Shown: in pieces, positions 5,765-12,181 of the stretch
Layout: each line of letters opens with the position of its first letter
Numbering within the stretch: position 1 is the first letter of the stretch
Source: CANHEE01 sp043777755
GTDB taxonomy: Bacteria > Bacteroidota > Bacteroidia > Chitinophagales > Saprospiraceae
Direction of reading: 5' to 3'
DNA: 16,981 nt
Assembly (NCBI GenBank): GCA_043777755.1
Contig: JAYWHK010000324.1
Span: 1 to 16,981 of the forward strand
The notes under the pieces: model-generated
What the model saw: only the letters and a program-made list of their open reading frames with translations
What the model was told of the DNA's origin: nothing
Database searches by the model: none
Program-made: the position numbers and the translations under genes

Positions 5765-5878
5765 TGGTAGAACCTATCGGGGTCGAACCGATGCTGCCGT
5801 AGCGTTAGAAACCTATAAACACAAACGCAAATTTATTTTATAAATGACTACGGTATGCTACCCTTACATTAAGGTTCT
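5765..5878 (-). tRNA. tRNA-like RNA with 47-nt anticodon loop and encoded CCA
   Basis: Read on the - strand: a perfect 7-bp acceptor stem (AGAACCT at 5878-5872 with AGGTTCT at 5775-5769), discriminator A, encoded CCA (5767-5765); a perfect 5-bp T stem ATCGG/CCGAT with loop TTCGACC; spacer TA; a short D arm (ATG/CAT, loop TAAGGGTAG); and an anticodon stem CCGTA/TACGG extendable by G-C. Instead of a 7-nt loop, 47 nt lie between the anticodon stem strands. The last seven, CTAACGC, would be a normal-looking loop with anticodon AAC (Val). The other 40 nt contain an ATTTAT/ATAAAT hairpin, so an intron-like insertion or an unusual tRNA mimic are both possible. Far too short for a group I intron. Confidence 0.55.
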
Positions 5879-5883
5879 GAATA

Positions 5884-5911
5884 ATGGCAGCGGCTCTTTT
5901 GCCACTGCCAT
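5884..5911 (-). other. 11-bp hairpin upstream of the tRNA-like RNA
   Basis: On the - strand ATGGCAGTGGC and GCCGCTGCCAT pair over loop AAAAGA, with one G-U pair that would be a C-A mismatch if the + strand were transcribed. This supports a - strand RNA. It ends 5 nt before the 5' end of the tRNA-like gene and has no T-run, so it is more likely a processing or attenuation element than a terminator. Confidence 0.6.
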
Positions 5912-5922
5912 ACGTAAAACTT

Positions 5923-6123
5923 AAAAACCGAATAACTGAAATAAAGTACAAGGTGGGCGTACTTGTAAAGAAAACTGTAGTACTGAGACAGGATTTGAAC
6001 CTGCAAATCAGATGAGTTAGTCTGATGTTTTGCCAATTAAACTACTCAGTATTCACTCCACAAGCAAATGAAGTAAAATCCCAAAAACCGAACACTAAAG
6101 CAATAAGTACCGTCGTACTTATT
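5923..6123 (-). repeat. Duplicated leader unit with hairpin in the tRNA cluster
   Basis: Two similar stretches precede the tRNA-like genes in transcription order. Both contain AAAAACCGAA (+ strand; 5923-5932 and 6083-6092) followed about 10 nt later by a GTAC...GTACTT hairpin: TACAAG/CTTGTA at 5947-5967 and a perfect 9-bp AATAAGTAC/GTACTTATT at 6102-6123. The second begins 3 nt after the Gam stop. The pairing of leader plus tRNA, twice, suggests a duplicated cassette. Confidence 0.5.
5981..6051 (-). tRNA. tRNA-like gene with 8-nt anticodon loop (AAC, Val-like)
   Basis: Read on the - strand: perfect acceptor TACTGAG/CTCAGTA, spacer TA, D stem GTTT/AAAC with loop AATTGGCA, anticodon stem TCAGA/TCTGA, and T stem GCAGG/CCTGT (one G-U) with loop TTCAAAT. 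All stems are intact. The anticodon loop CTAACTCA has eight bases instead of seven; taking T as position 33 gives anticodon AAC (Val) followed by T at position 37, where a purine is usual. The variable region is only 3 nt and CCA is not encoded. It may be a phage tRNA with frameshifting potential, or one that is decaying or non-canonical. Confidence 0.65.
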
Positions 6124-6126
6124 CTT

Positions 6127-6615
6127 TTAGTCTTTCAAACTAAGGGTAAAATGTTCCTTTTTGACTACTTTTAGCCCAATTTCTGCAAAGGTTTCCGACA
6201 TGGTTTCGGCATCCGCTAATAGTCTTAACTTGTCTAACTCAATCGTGGTACGCACATAGTCGGGTAGTTTTGATTCCACTGCTGCCAGTACGCTTTCCCA
6301 TGTTGAATTTTCGGTAGGTTCTAATTTCCCTTTGTTGAACTTGAAGGCATAGACTATTCTACCAATTGTGCCACTTTTGGCATCGCCTGTAAGGAGCGTT
6401 GCTCTATTTTTTTTGCAGTAGGTGGCGAGCGTTTTTTCCGCTGCTTTTGATTTTGCAGAAGCGGCATTCGCAAGCTCTGTGTATTTGTTCTGAATAGCTA
6501 AAATTTCTTTTTGCTTTTCGGTTTCCAAATTCAGAAGTTCGTTTTCTGCTTCAAAAAAATCTGATGCTGCTTGCTCTGCTTCTTGTGCTGTTAATTTTGC
6601 TGCTTTTTTTGCCAT
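6127..6615 (-). CDS. gam: Mu Gam-like host-nuclease inhibitor
   Basis: A 162-aa protein from the ATG at 6615. The frame is open further upstream, but those residues are low in similarity, overlap the upstream gene and include a hairpin. The N-terminal two fifths form a long Ala/Glu/Lys coiled coil (LTAQEAEQAASDFFEAENEL and following), as in Mu Gam. Then comes the globular part with SGTIGRIVYAFKF (Gam 'G-I-Y-F' region), TWESVLAAVESKLPDYVRTT and a C-terminal IGLKVVKKEHFTLSL, a common ending of the family. Gam binds the ends of double-stranded DNA and protects them from RecBCD-type exonucleases during infection. It lies in the early operon as in Mu. The stop codon runs into the hairpin at 6102-6123. 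Confidence 0.85.
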   Translation of the reverse strand: MAKKAAKLTAQEAEQAASDFFEAENELLNLETEKQKEILAIQNKYTELANAASAKSKAAEKTLATYCKKNRATLLTGDAKSGTIGRIVYAFKFNKGKLEPTENSTWESVLAAVESKLPDYVRTTIELDKLRLLADAETMSETFAEIGLKVVKKEHFTLSLKD

Positions 6616-6633
6616 TTTTATGAATTTGAGTTG

Positions 6634-6660
6634 CATGGTTTTTCTGATAAAAAAACCATG
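6634..6660 (-). other. 10-bp perfect hairpin before gam
   Basis: CATGGTTTTT (6634-6643) and AAAAACCATG (6651-6660) form a perfect 10-bp stem over a 7-nt loop in the 70-nt gap between the upstream gene and the preferred gam start. It is without a T-run, so probably not a terminator; it may tune gam translation or mRNA stability. Confidence 0.6.
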
Positions 6661-6685
6661 AGTGCGAATAAAATTGCTATTGCTG

Positions 6686-7144
6686 TCATAGACTGTAGAT
6701 GAATTTGAATTTGTCAAGGTCTATGTTTTCTGCTGGCGAACCTGTGTAGAATGTTTCACATTCTTGTGCGACCAATGCTTGTACTTGCTCCCAAATGTCG
6801 TTGCGCATTTTTTCGTGCGCTTGGTGCGTTTTGGCAAGCTGAATGTACATGAGGCAACACGATTTGAGTAGCTCGTATTCTTCGAGTGACTGAAATTTGA
6901 GTGTGCTTTTTCCTTTCATTTTTTGTAAAACATCGTTGCAAACTTTCATTCGGAGGATTATTAATCTTCCGCCACCGTCAAAGATGAATTTTAGGTTTTT
7001 GCAATTTTGGCGTTTTACGACCCGTTCCATGCACCAGTAAATGTCGCTTGCGGCATTGAGTGGTGGAATGTTGCTGAACTTTTTTGTTTGTGTTTGCACT
7101 GCCGATGCAGCAACGCTCGCACTGTTGCTTTGTACTTCTTTCAT
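6686..7144 (-). CDS. Hypothetical early phage protein (152 aa)
   Basis: A 152-aa protein. The first 30 residues are polar and low complexity (SASVAASAVQTQTKK); the remainder is helical with several Cys (CMERVVKRQNCKN, then KSCCLMYIQL) and a Gly-rich turn FIFDGGGRLIILR. I do not recognise the family. The position between the ATPase gene block and gam is typical of small early genes that are poorly conserved among Mu-like phages. Confidence 0.65.
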   Translation of the reverse strand: MKEVQSNSASVAASAVQTQTKKFSNIPPLNAASDIYWCMERVVKRQNCKNLKFIFDGGGRLIILRMKVCNDVLQKMKGKSTLKFQSLEEYELLKSCCLMYIQLAKTHQAHEKMRNDIWEQVQALVAQECETFYTGSPAENIDLDKFKFIYSL

Positions 7145-7232
7145 TACTAAATTGTGTTGGTTAAAAAAAATGTGTCTGTTTTCTCTTAAATACTTTCCCT
7201 AATTCTGAATGTTTTTTGGGTTGTGTTGAATT

Positions 7233-7293
7233 GGGCGACCGCAAGGGTACGCCCCTACTGATATTTTGGGCGACCGCAAGGGTACGCCCCTAC
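7233..7293 (+). repeat. REP-like repeat, family 1, copies 2 and 3
   Basis: Two full 26-bp copies, 7233-7258 and 7268-7293, in the same orientation and 9 nt apart. They fill much of the 145-nt gap 7145-7289, and the second overlaps the stop codon of the 7290-7652 gene by 4 nt. Paired copies like this are typical of REP/REPIN elements. Confidence 0.9.
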
Positions 7294-7652
7294 GAAAAAA
7301 TCCAATTTGGTATTTTGTGTTTGGTACTGAATAGGTTTTTTTGCGCTTCTGCGTATTGCAGCACATCTAAGTGTGGTACGATGCCTAATACATAGTGTCT
7401 GATGTGTAGGTCATTCAAGTACCATACGCCTAAAAACCATCTCCAAAACTTTGTGTCACGAATCACAAGATTGCGTATAAGTTGGTCGCTTGTTTCTGCT
7501 TTTAGTACAAACTCCGCAATCGTGTATCTTGCGTCAAACATTGTTTGGGCGGTGTGACCCGTTTTTTTTGACATGAACATGAACATTTGTTGCAATTGTT
7601 CATCGTCTGCACCAATTGGCGCACAATCGAATCGTGTTTTTGAATTGTTCAT
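7290..7652 (-). CDS. Hypothetical early phage protein (120 aa)
   Basis: A 120-aa protein, mainly helical, with a Trp/Tyr-rich central stretch (FWRWFLGVWYLNDLHIRHYV). No recognised domain. The ATG at 7652 has a GGAGG supplied by the family 2 repeat 8 nt upstream, the best-spaced Shine-Dalgarno-like site in the window. The stop lies within the last bases of a family 1 repeat, so the C terminus may have been set by that insertion. Confidence 0.65.
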   Translation of the reverse strand: MNNSKTRFDCAPIGADDEQLQQMFMFMSKKTGHTAQTMFDARYTIAEFVLKAETSDQLIRNLVIRDTKFWRWFLGVWYLNDLHIRHYVLGIVPHLDVLQYAEAQKNLFSTKHKIPNWIFS

Positions 7653-7656
7653 TTTT

Positions 7657-7693
7657 AAGTCCTCCCTAAATCCCTCCTAAAGGAGGGACTTTT
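7657..7693 (-). repeat. Hairpin repeat, family 2, copy B
   Basis: Fills most of the 48-nt gap between the ATPase stop and the next start codon. On the - strand the stem CCCTCC/GGAGGG over TTTA is followed by ATTTAGGGAGGACTT, giving GGAGG 8 nt before the ATG at 7652. Confidence 0.85.
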
Positions 7694-7700
7694 AAACTGA

Positions 7701-8618
7701 TTATCGAATTTTATTTTTATGAATCTTGGTCAAGAGTTCAGCTGTGATGGGCTGATTGTACTTGACCGCTGCTTTTTGAGCGTTAAGAATCATGGTGCGC
7801 AATGAGCCAAAATCTTTACATTCACGGTGGAAGTAATGAATGGCTGATTCGTCGGTGACTTCGTTTGCTTCGCATACGGCTTTGGTGTCGGACTCTGATT
7901 TTGGTAAGAGTTGCTCCCAGTAAGCGATGCGGCGTTTGAGTTCTCGAAAGCCTTTCACATCTTTGACCGCTTTGGCTTCTATGCCGTGCATGAGGTTGGG
8001 CATTCCTGCCAATAAGATGCCGCACTCGTGTTCGCTTCGGTCATAGAGTATTTGAATGATGCGGACGTTGGCATCTGATAGTTTGCCACAGTCGTCAATG
8101 ATCAAGAGTGGATTGTCGCCTTGGGTAAGGCGTTTGACAATCATTTTGATTAGGCTGTTTTTGTCACGTCCTTCGTAGCGTTGCAGTTCTAATGCCTTGC
8201 AGATTTCTTTTAGGAAAATCATTTTGGTCATTTCGCTGTCGGCAAGGCAATAGAAAATGTCTTTTTCTTTTGCGGCTAATCGACTGAGTGAGCTGGTCTT
8301 GCCCCAGCCTGTTTCGCCAATTAGTCCAGCCATGTGGCTGTTTTCTTGCGTTTGCTTTGCCATGGTGACGGCAAGTGTTAGGTTGCGAATGGGTGCATCT
8401 CGCCAGAGTGTTTTGCTAACATTCAGTTTTTTGCGTACCTTTTCAAAGGTTTCTTCACCGATTTTTGTAAAATCGTCATTTTTAATTAAACTGATTACTC
8501 CTGAATTTACGCCTAAATGTTCTGCTACGTCCGATTGTTTGTTTGCTTCGGATAGCAATTGATTTACTTTATCTTGCATTGCTTTAAAGATTTCGGGTTT
8601 TACTTTGCTTGTGTCCAT
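7701..8618 (-). CDS. MuB-like AAA+ ATPase, transposition target selector
   Basis: A 305-aa protein from the ATG at 8618. An ATG at 8651 would add residues encoded by the family 2 repeat and is rejected. An N-terminal HTH (DVAEHLGVNSGVISLIKNDD, residues 30-49) is followed by an AAA+ core: Walker A GETGWGKTS (101-109) and Walker B LLIIDD (171-176), a sensor-like ILLAGMPNL, and a C-terminal helical part. This domain order, HTH then ATPase, is that of MuB, which binds DNA with ATP, delivers targets to the transposase and gives target immunity. It is directly downstream of the transposase, as in Mu, with a repeat-bearing gap between. Confidence 0.9.
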   Translation of the reverse strand: MDTSKVKPEIFKAMQDKVNQLLSEANKQSDVAEHLGVNSGVISLIKNDDFTKIGEETFEKVRKKLNVSKTLWRDAPIRNLTLAVTMAKQTQENSHMAGLIGETGWGKTSSLSRLAAKEKDIFYCLADSEMTKMIFLKEICKALELQRYEGRDKNSLIKMIVKRLTQGDNPLLIIDDCGKLSDANVRIIQILYDRSEHECGILLAGMPNLMHGIEAKAVKDVKGFRELKRRIAYWEQLLPKSESDTKAVCEANEVTDESAIHYFHRECKDFGSLRTMILNAQKAAVKYNQPITAELLTKIHKNKIR

Positions 8619-8633
8619 TGCGATAAGTTTGGT

Positions 8634-8705
8634 CTTCCTCCCTAAATCCAATCCCCTCTCTAACTCTCCCCAAAAGGGAGAGAACCTGAAAAGAGAGGGA
8701 CTTCA
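8634..8705 (-). repeat. Hairpin repeat, family 2, copy C (extended, nested)
   Basis: Begins with the family's CCTCCCTAAATCC (+ strand) and continues as nested inverted repeats: CTCTCCC/GGGAGAG around AAAA, inside CCCTCTC/GAGAGGG. It occupies the transposase-to-ATPase gap. The nearest GGAGG is 18 nt from the ATPase start at 8618, too far for a standard ribosome site. Confidence 0.8.
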
Positions 8706-8738
8706 AAAGTAGAGTCGAAAGTAGATTTACAATAAATT

Positions 8739-10844
8739 TTAGTCCAGCAAGTCATTGATGTAGTCTTCTGACACTTGTTCGTAGATGCTGTCTATGCTGT
8801 CTATGCTGTCTTCGATGTTGTCGAACTCAGCTACTTCTTGCTGCTGTGTTAATTGCTTGCGTGTTTTTTTGCCTGTTGGGTTGATGAAAATGCCTTCACC
8901 GAGCTGTCTTACTTCTTCGTATATTCCAGCACGGTTGAGTGCATCTTTGTGTGCGAGTGTGTAATCCAGTTCGGGTATGCTGCGAGCTTGCATTTTTTCA
9001 CGTGCCGTTTTGCGAATTTCTTTTCCTTCTAAAAAGAAGTTTGTGCGTTGGGTCAGCTCTTTTTTGATGCGTGCCATTTCGCCAGGTTCGCCAGCACCAA
9101 CGACACGGTTGTATGCTTGTTTTGTTTGGGCTGTTGCCACGTATTTGTCCTCAATGTCAAAGAGCATTACCTTCTCAGGTGTTTCAAGGCTTGGGTCAAA
9201 ACGGATTCGGAATTTTTGTCCGAGGTGTTTTGTATTGAATCCTTGGTCGGTGGTGCCGTCCTCGTTTTGGACGTTGTACCATATTTTTTGGTTGCTGAAT
9301 GTTAGGTCAAGTCCGTTGGTGTTGTACTCTACTACTCTTTCTTTTTGCTCCCAAAATGCCAACGCTACATTTAGCGGATTGGCGGTTCGTCGGTTGCTGT
9401 GTGGTGTTTGGTAGCGTTCTAATGGCGTTTGTTGGTACTTTTTCAACAGCGTATTGTTGTAGATGATGGTACTTATTAAGCCTTGTAGTACGATGCCTTC
9501 TATGCTTTGCGGTAATCCTTCTCCTTTCTTTAATGCTTTGAGGTGATCGGGATTGGCTTTTGCATTTAGGCTTGTGCCGATGGCGTTGCCGCCTACAAAA
9601 TTTCCAAAAAACCGCATAACCCCTTGTTCCTTTCTTCCTTGTATGGGTTCTACGAACTTCGACTGCGCATTGTAAGGCTGTGATGGAATGCCTATGATGC
9701 TGAGTTTTTGCTGTAGGTCTTGTATCTTTTTCATTCGTCCGATACCGTTGTCGTATTGCATACGCCTTGGTAATCGTTCTGAGAACTGTATGGCTAATCT
9801 GATGGCTTCGATGACTACTGCTGCGGTTTCGGTTTCGCCACAGGCTTCTCCTAAAATACACTGCGAGTAGCCGTCAGATACGGTGACACGGTAGAGCGGT
9901 TTGACAAAGTTCCCTTGGTGTTCCATGTAGAACTGTTCGGTGGTTCCGTCCACGCTCCATATTGCGTCTGCGTGTTCTAATGGTTTGCCAAGTAGCTTGC
10001 TTTGCATTTCTTTTTTTGCGTTTTGATCACCGTGCCTTGCTGCGAACCATGCTTTTTTCATGGCTGGGTCAGAGAGTATCTGTTGTATGCGCTGGCGTGA
10101 TAATCGTTCCCAACCAAATTCTTGTGCTTCATTGTTGAATATTTCTGCTACCTTTTCAAAGGTTGGTTTGAGTGGCGAAGCGTAGAGGTCCAACAATCGG
10201 TATATCATTTCTTCTCGGTTCTGTCTGCATTTCGCATGGTTGTTGTTGCCGATGCGACCGTTTTCTACGGCTTTGTGTTTTTCTTTTTTCCATTGCATCG
10301 CCTTGTTGTAGAGGCTTCTGCCATTGCTTACTTGTAGTCCGAATAGTTTTAGCTCTGCCAAAACTTTTGCTGCGAACTCAAAGGCTTCACTTTTGCGGTA
10401 GATGCCGTAAGGATCATTCCAGTTGGGTTCGTTGAGTAGTCGTAAGTAAGCACAGGCTTGGCACATTTGAGCGATTTGGTCGGGTTTGTAGCTGCCTAAT
10501 TCAAGGAAGTGTATTTGGTCGTCAGGTTCGATGCGGTATTGTGCTTCTCTTTGTAACTCTGCGGCTTGGTAGGCGAAGTAGATGTCGCCATAAAACCTAT
10601 CCACTTTTCTTTTTGTATCTGCGGCGATGGTGTCATAGACTAACCAATATTTCCGCTTGTCGTGTTCGTCTGTATGGAAACTGAATGTTCGTTTGCCTTG
10701 CTCTCGGTGTCGGTAAAGGAGGTCTTTCAATGAATTGTATGCTTCCTTTTCGTTCCTACACTCAATCTGAGCAATCGCTTCTGCTACTGCGCCAAGGCTC
10801 ATGCACATCTCTCCATTTACTTGTCTGAATTTTTGTGGTAACAT
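8739..10844 (-). CDS. MuA-like DDE transposase
   Basis: A 701-aa protein, close to MuA (663 aa). The N-terminal 250 residues hold DNA-binding helices, including LSLGAV-type and QEFGWERLSRQRIQQIL (241-257) HTH segments. The catalytic core shows the DDE triad: D299 (WSVDGT), D365 (QYDNG) and E399 (SKFVEPIQGRKEQ), in a D-66-D-34-E spacing. A Mu-type C-terminal beta-barrel follows (NPLNVALAFWEQKERVV onward), and then an acidic tail with three copies of a 9-bp repeat. It would cut and join the phage ends for replicative transposition. The start ATG at 10844 begins MLPQKFRQVNGEMCMS and no upstream alternative is better. Confidence 0.95.
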   Translation of the reverse strand: MLPQKFRQVNGEMCMSLGAVAEAIAQIECRNEKEAYNSLKDLLYRHREQGKRTFSFHTDEHDKRKYWLVYDTIAADTKRKVDRFYGDIYFAYQAAELQREAQYRIEPDDQIHFLELGSYKPDQIAQMCQACAYLRLLNEPNWNDPYGIYRKSEAFEFAAKVLAELKLFGLQVSNGRSLYNKAMQWKKEKHKAVENGRIGNNNHAKCRQNREEMIYRLLDLYASPLKPTFEKVAEIFNNEAQEFGWERLSRQRIQQILSDPAMKKAWFAARHGDQNAKKEMQSKLLGKPLEHADAIWSVDGTTEQFYMEHQGNFVKPLYRVTVSDGYSQCILGEACGETETAAVVIEAIRLAIQFSERLPRRMQYDNGIGRMKKIQDLQQKLSIIGIPSQPYNAQSKFVEPIQGRKEQGVMRFFGNFVGGNAIGTSLNAKANPDHLKALKKGEGLPQSIEGIVLQGLISTIIYNNTLLKKYQQTPLERYQTPHSNRRTANPLNVALAFWEQKERVVEYNTNGLDLTFSNQKIWYNVQNEDGTTDQGFNTKHLGQKFRIRFDPSLETPEKVMLFDIEDKYVATAQTKQAYNRVVGAGEPGEMARIKKELTQRTNFFLEGKEIRKTAREKMQARSIPELDYTLAHKDALNRAGIYEEVRQLGEGIFINPTGKKTRKQLTQQQEVAEFDNIEDSIDSIDSIYEQVSEDYINDLLD
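8785..8811 (+). repeat. Three tandem 9-bp units in the transposase C terminus
   Basis: ATGCTGTCT is repeated three times without gaps (8785-8811), encoding the Asp-Ser-Ile repeat in the acidic tail of the transposase. The unit is a likely slippage-prone, length-variable tract. Confidence 0.85.
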
Positions 10845-10884
10845 ACATGGTTACTTTTGTTTGTAGTGGTTTGACGGTTGTTTG

Positions 10885-11634
10885 CTATTGTTTTAGCTGG
10901 GTTCGGTTGCGCCAAACTTCTTTTACCTTGGCGGTGGCTTCCTTTTTTGTAAGGCAGATGATTTCGGTTTTGTCATCGTTTGGAAAAATTCCCCAAATGG
11001 TTGCGTACCAATGACCACCTACTTTTTCTATATTGCCTATGTCTCGAAAACCCGATGCGCTCATAGCGTCTTTGATTGTAATTACTTCCATGCTAATGTG
11101 TTTAAACTTATCAACAGGAATTGCATCAGTTTGTCCAATTGAAGTATCGTATTCGCCTACTTGAATATAAAGGTCGTGGATTAGGCAAGCCCTAAAACGA
11201 TGATTTTCAAGTGTTCCAAAATGAACATTGCCATTATCTTCTCTTACAATATGAAGCCTTTTAGATTCTGCTTTAAACCAACTTACTCTGTGTATTTTTA
11301 GAAACACTAAATGCTTGCCTTCTAATTCTAAAACAAAAATGAATCGTTTTGCGAGTATGTACTCCCCTAAGTATTCCTTAGGGTGAAAAATTGGATTAAA
11401 GGGTTTTAATAGGTCTTCAATGCTTTCAACCTTGTTAATTGGCTCAAGCACCTCTTTTGCAACTCTCGACTTACGATCTTTTTTCGGCTTAGGTATTTTG
11501 CTTTCGCCAGCGATGTTATCGCTGCTTGGTGTTTCTTGGGTTGTTGGGTTGGGCGACCGCAAGGGTACACCCCTACCGATTGGCACTAAATCGTAGCCAA
11601 AACGGTTGATTAATTTTTTGATAATTGTTTGCAT
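10885..11634 (-). CDS. Unknown 249-aa early protein between HTH and transposase genes
   Basis: A 249-aa protein. The N terminus (MQTIIKKLINRFGYDLVPI) is followed by GRGVPLRSPNP (residues 20-30), which is the translation of a family 1 repeat, then a Pro/Lys/Ser-rich linker (about 31-62). The body, from about residue 65, is a mixed alpha/beta domain (YILAKRFIFVLELEGKHLVF; GNIEKVGGHWYATIWGIFPN) with a basic C terminus. No family is recognised. In Mu nothing lies between ner and A except the promoter, so this gene is extra relative to Mu. It is 40 nt upstream of the transposase and likely co-expressed with it. Confidence 0.7.
   Translation of the reverse strand: MQTIIKKLINRFGYDLVPIGRGVPLRSPNPTTQETPSSDNIAGESKIPKPKKDRKSRVAKEVLEPINKVESIEDLLKPFNPIFHPKEYLGEYILAKRFIFVLELEGKHLVFLKIHRVSWFKAESKRLHIVREDNGNVHFGTLENHRFRACLIHDLYIQVGEYDTSIGQTDAIPVDKFKHISMEVITIKDAMSASGFRDIGNIEKVGGHWYATIWGIFPNDDKTEIICLTKKEATAKVKEVWRNRTQLKQ
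11551..11576 (+). repeat. REP-like repeat, family 1, copy 4 (in-frame insertion)
   Basis: One base differs from the common form (ACACCCCTAC instead of ACGCCCCTAC). It lies inside the 249-aa gene and encodes the peptide GRGVPLRSP on the - strand, keeping the frame open. Confidence 0.9.
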
Positions 11635-11664
11635 CGTTTAGGAATTTTTGTTGCTTGTGAAAAA

Positions 11665-11973
11665 TTATTTTGAGGCTTCTGCCAAGGCGGAAGCCAAGTT
11701 ACTCATTGATTTTTTGTGTCGTTGATTGAACTCATTGAGTACTTCTACTGCGGTTTCCATGACGACGGGTAATGATTTTCGACGTTGTCCTTTAAGAGTC
11801 AAACGGACGGTTTCACGGTGGTAATTGGTACGTTTGGCAACTTCTGTGATTGCGCCTTCCCATTGGTGGAGTTGCTCGTAAAGTGCAGCGATTATTTCGG
11901 GGCTATACTTTTCATTCACTTTTTTTGCTGACTTCTTGTTTGTTGTTAAATTTGGTTGTATTTTTGTAGCCAT
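11665..11973 (-). CDS. Small HTH-like DNA-binding protein in the Ner position
   Basis: A 102-aa protein from the ATG at 11973; an ATG at 12039 would add 22 low-complexity Lys/Ile residues. A basic N terminus (TTNKKSAKKVNEKY) precedes helices with the pattern EIIAALYEQLHQWEGAITEV and AKRTNYHRETVRLTLKGQRR, which reads as a helix-turn-helix. It is the first gene of the leftward operon, starting about 85 nt after the predicted early promoter, and is divergent from the repressor gene. In Mu this place belongs to Ner, which turns down early transcription and the c promoter. The similarity is positional; sequence homology to Ner is not clear. Confidence 0.65.
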   Translation of the reverse strand: MATKIQPNLTTNKKSAKKVNEKYSPEIIAALYEQLHQWEGAITEVAKRTNYHRETVRLTLKGQRRKSLPVVMETAVEVLNEFNQRHKKSMSNLASALAEASK

Positions 11974-12064
11974 AATGCAAATACATTTTATATTTTTTTT
12001 TAATTTAAAATTTTTCAGTATGCCTTTTTTTATTTGCATAACTGTTAGTTTGTTAATTCTTTTG

Positions 12065-12095
12065 CAAATATATAGCTAAAAACTTAATTAACAAA
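12065..12095 (-). promoter_or_regulatory. Early promoter, Bacteroidota type, on - strand
   Basis: On the - strand TTTG (plus bases 12092-12095), exactly 19 nt, then TATATTTG (plus bases 12065-12072): a full match to the Bacteroidota consensus (TTTG, 19 nt, TAnnTTTG). Operator O1 (12071-12087) lies in the spacer and touches the downstream element, so repressor binding would directly block RNA polymerase. Transcripts would begin near 12058 and run through the early operon. Confidence 0.85.
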
Positions 12096-12160
12096 AATAA
12101 TTACGCTAAAAACTTAATTTTAAGAAATATTTAACATTTTTATTTAAGCCAATAGCTTAA
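12071..12160. promoter_or_regulatory. Three 17-bp operator-like sites in the immunity region
   Basis: Sites read TTAAG-n5-AGCTTAA or its complement: TTAAGCCAATAGCTTAA at 12144-12160 is a nearly perfect palindrome (8-bp arms if flanks are counted). The complements of 12071-12087 and 12101-12117 are TTAAGTTTTTAGCTATA and TTAAGTTTTTAGCGTAA. Spacing is 30 bp, then 43 bp between starts. The multiplicity and place between divergent genes resemble the operators of Mu and lambda. The S24 repressor encoded at 12182 is the likely binder. Confidence 0.75.
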
Positions 12161-12181
12161 ATATATAAAAAATACAATACT

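Noticed and set aside
5765..6051. The two tRNA-like RNAs as a tmRNA
   Set aside because: Each has its own complete acceptor and T arm, and no tag-peptide frame or pseudoknots are visible between them.
7233..7293. CRISPR array formed by the repeated 26-bp units
   Set aside because: Only two adjacent units with a 9-nt gap, palindromic, with other copies scattered; no spacers of regular length and no cas genes.
8619..8651. Upstream ATG start for the MuB-like gene
   Set aside because: The extra 11 residues are the translation of a family 2 repeat; MDTSKVKPE at 8618 is the natural start.
9307..9861. A 184-codon open frame on the - strand inside the transposase gene in another frame
   Set aside because: It is very rich in Arg, His, Ser and Thr with no domain pattern, and is fully contained in the DDE transposase, whose catalytic residues are intact. 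It is a shadow frame.
12039..12039. Earlier ATG (12039) for the Ner-position HTH gene
   Set aside because: It would add 22 low-complexity residues and leave only about a 20-nt leader; the ATG at 11973 starts the ordinary-looking protein. Not fully excluded.
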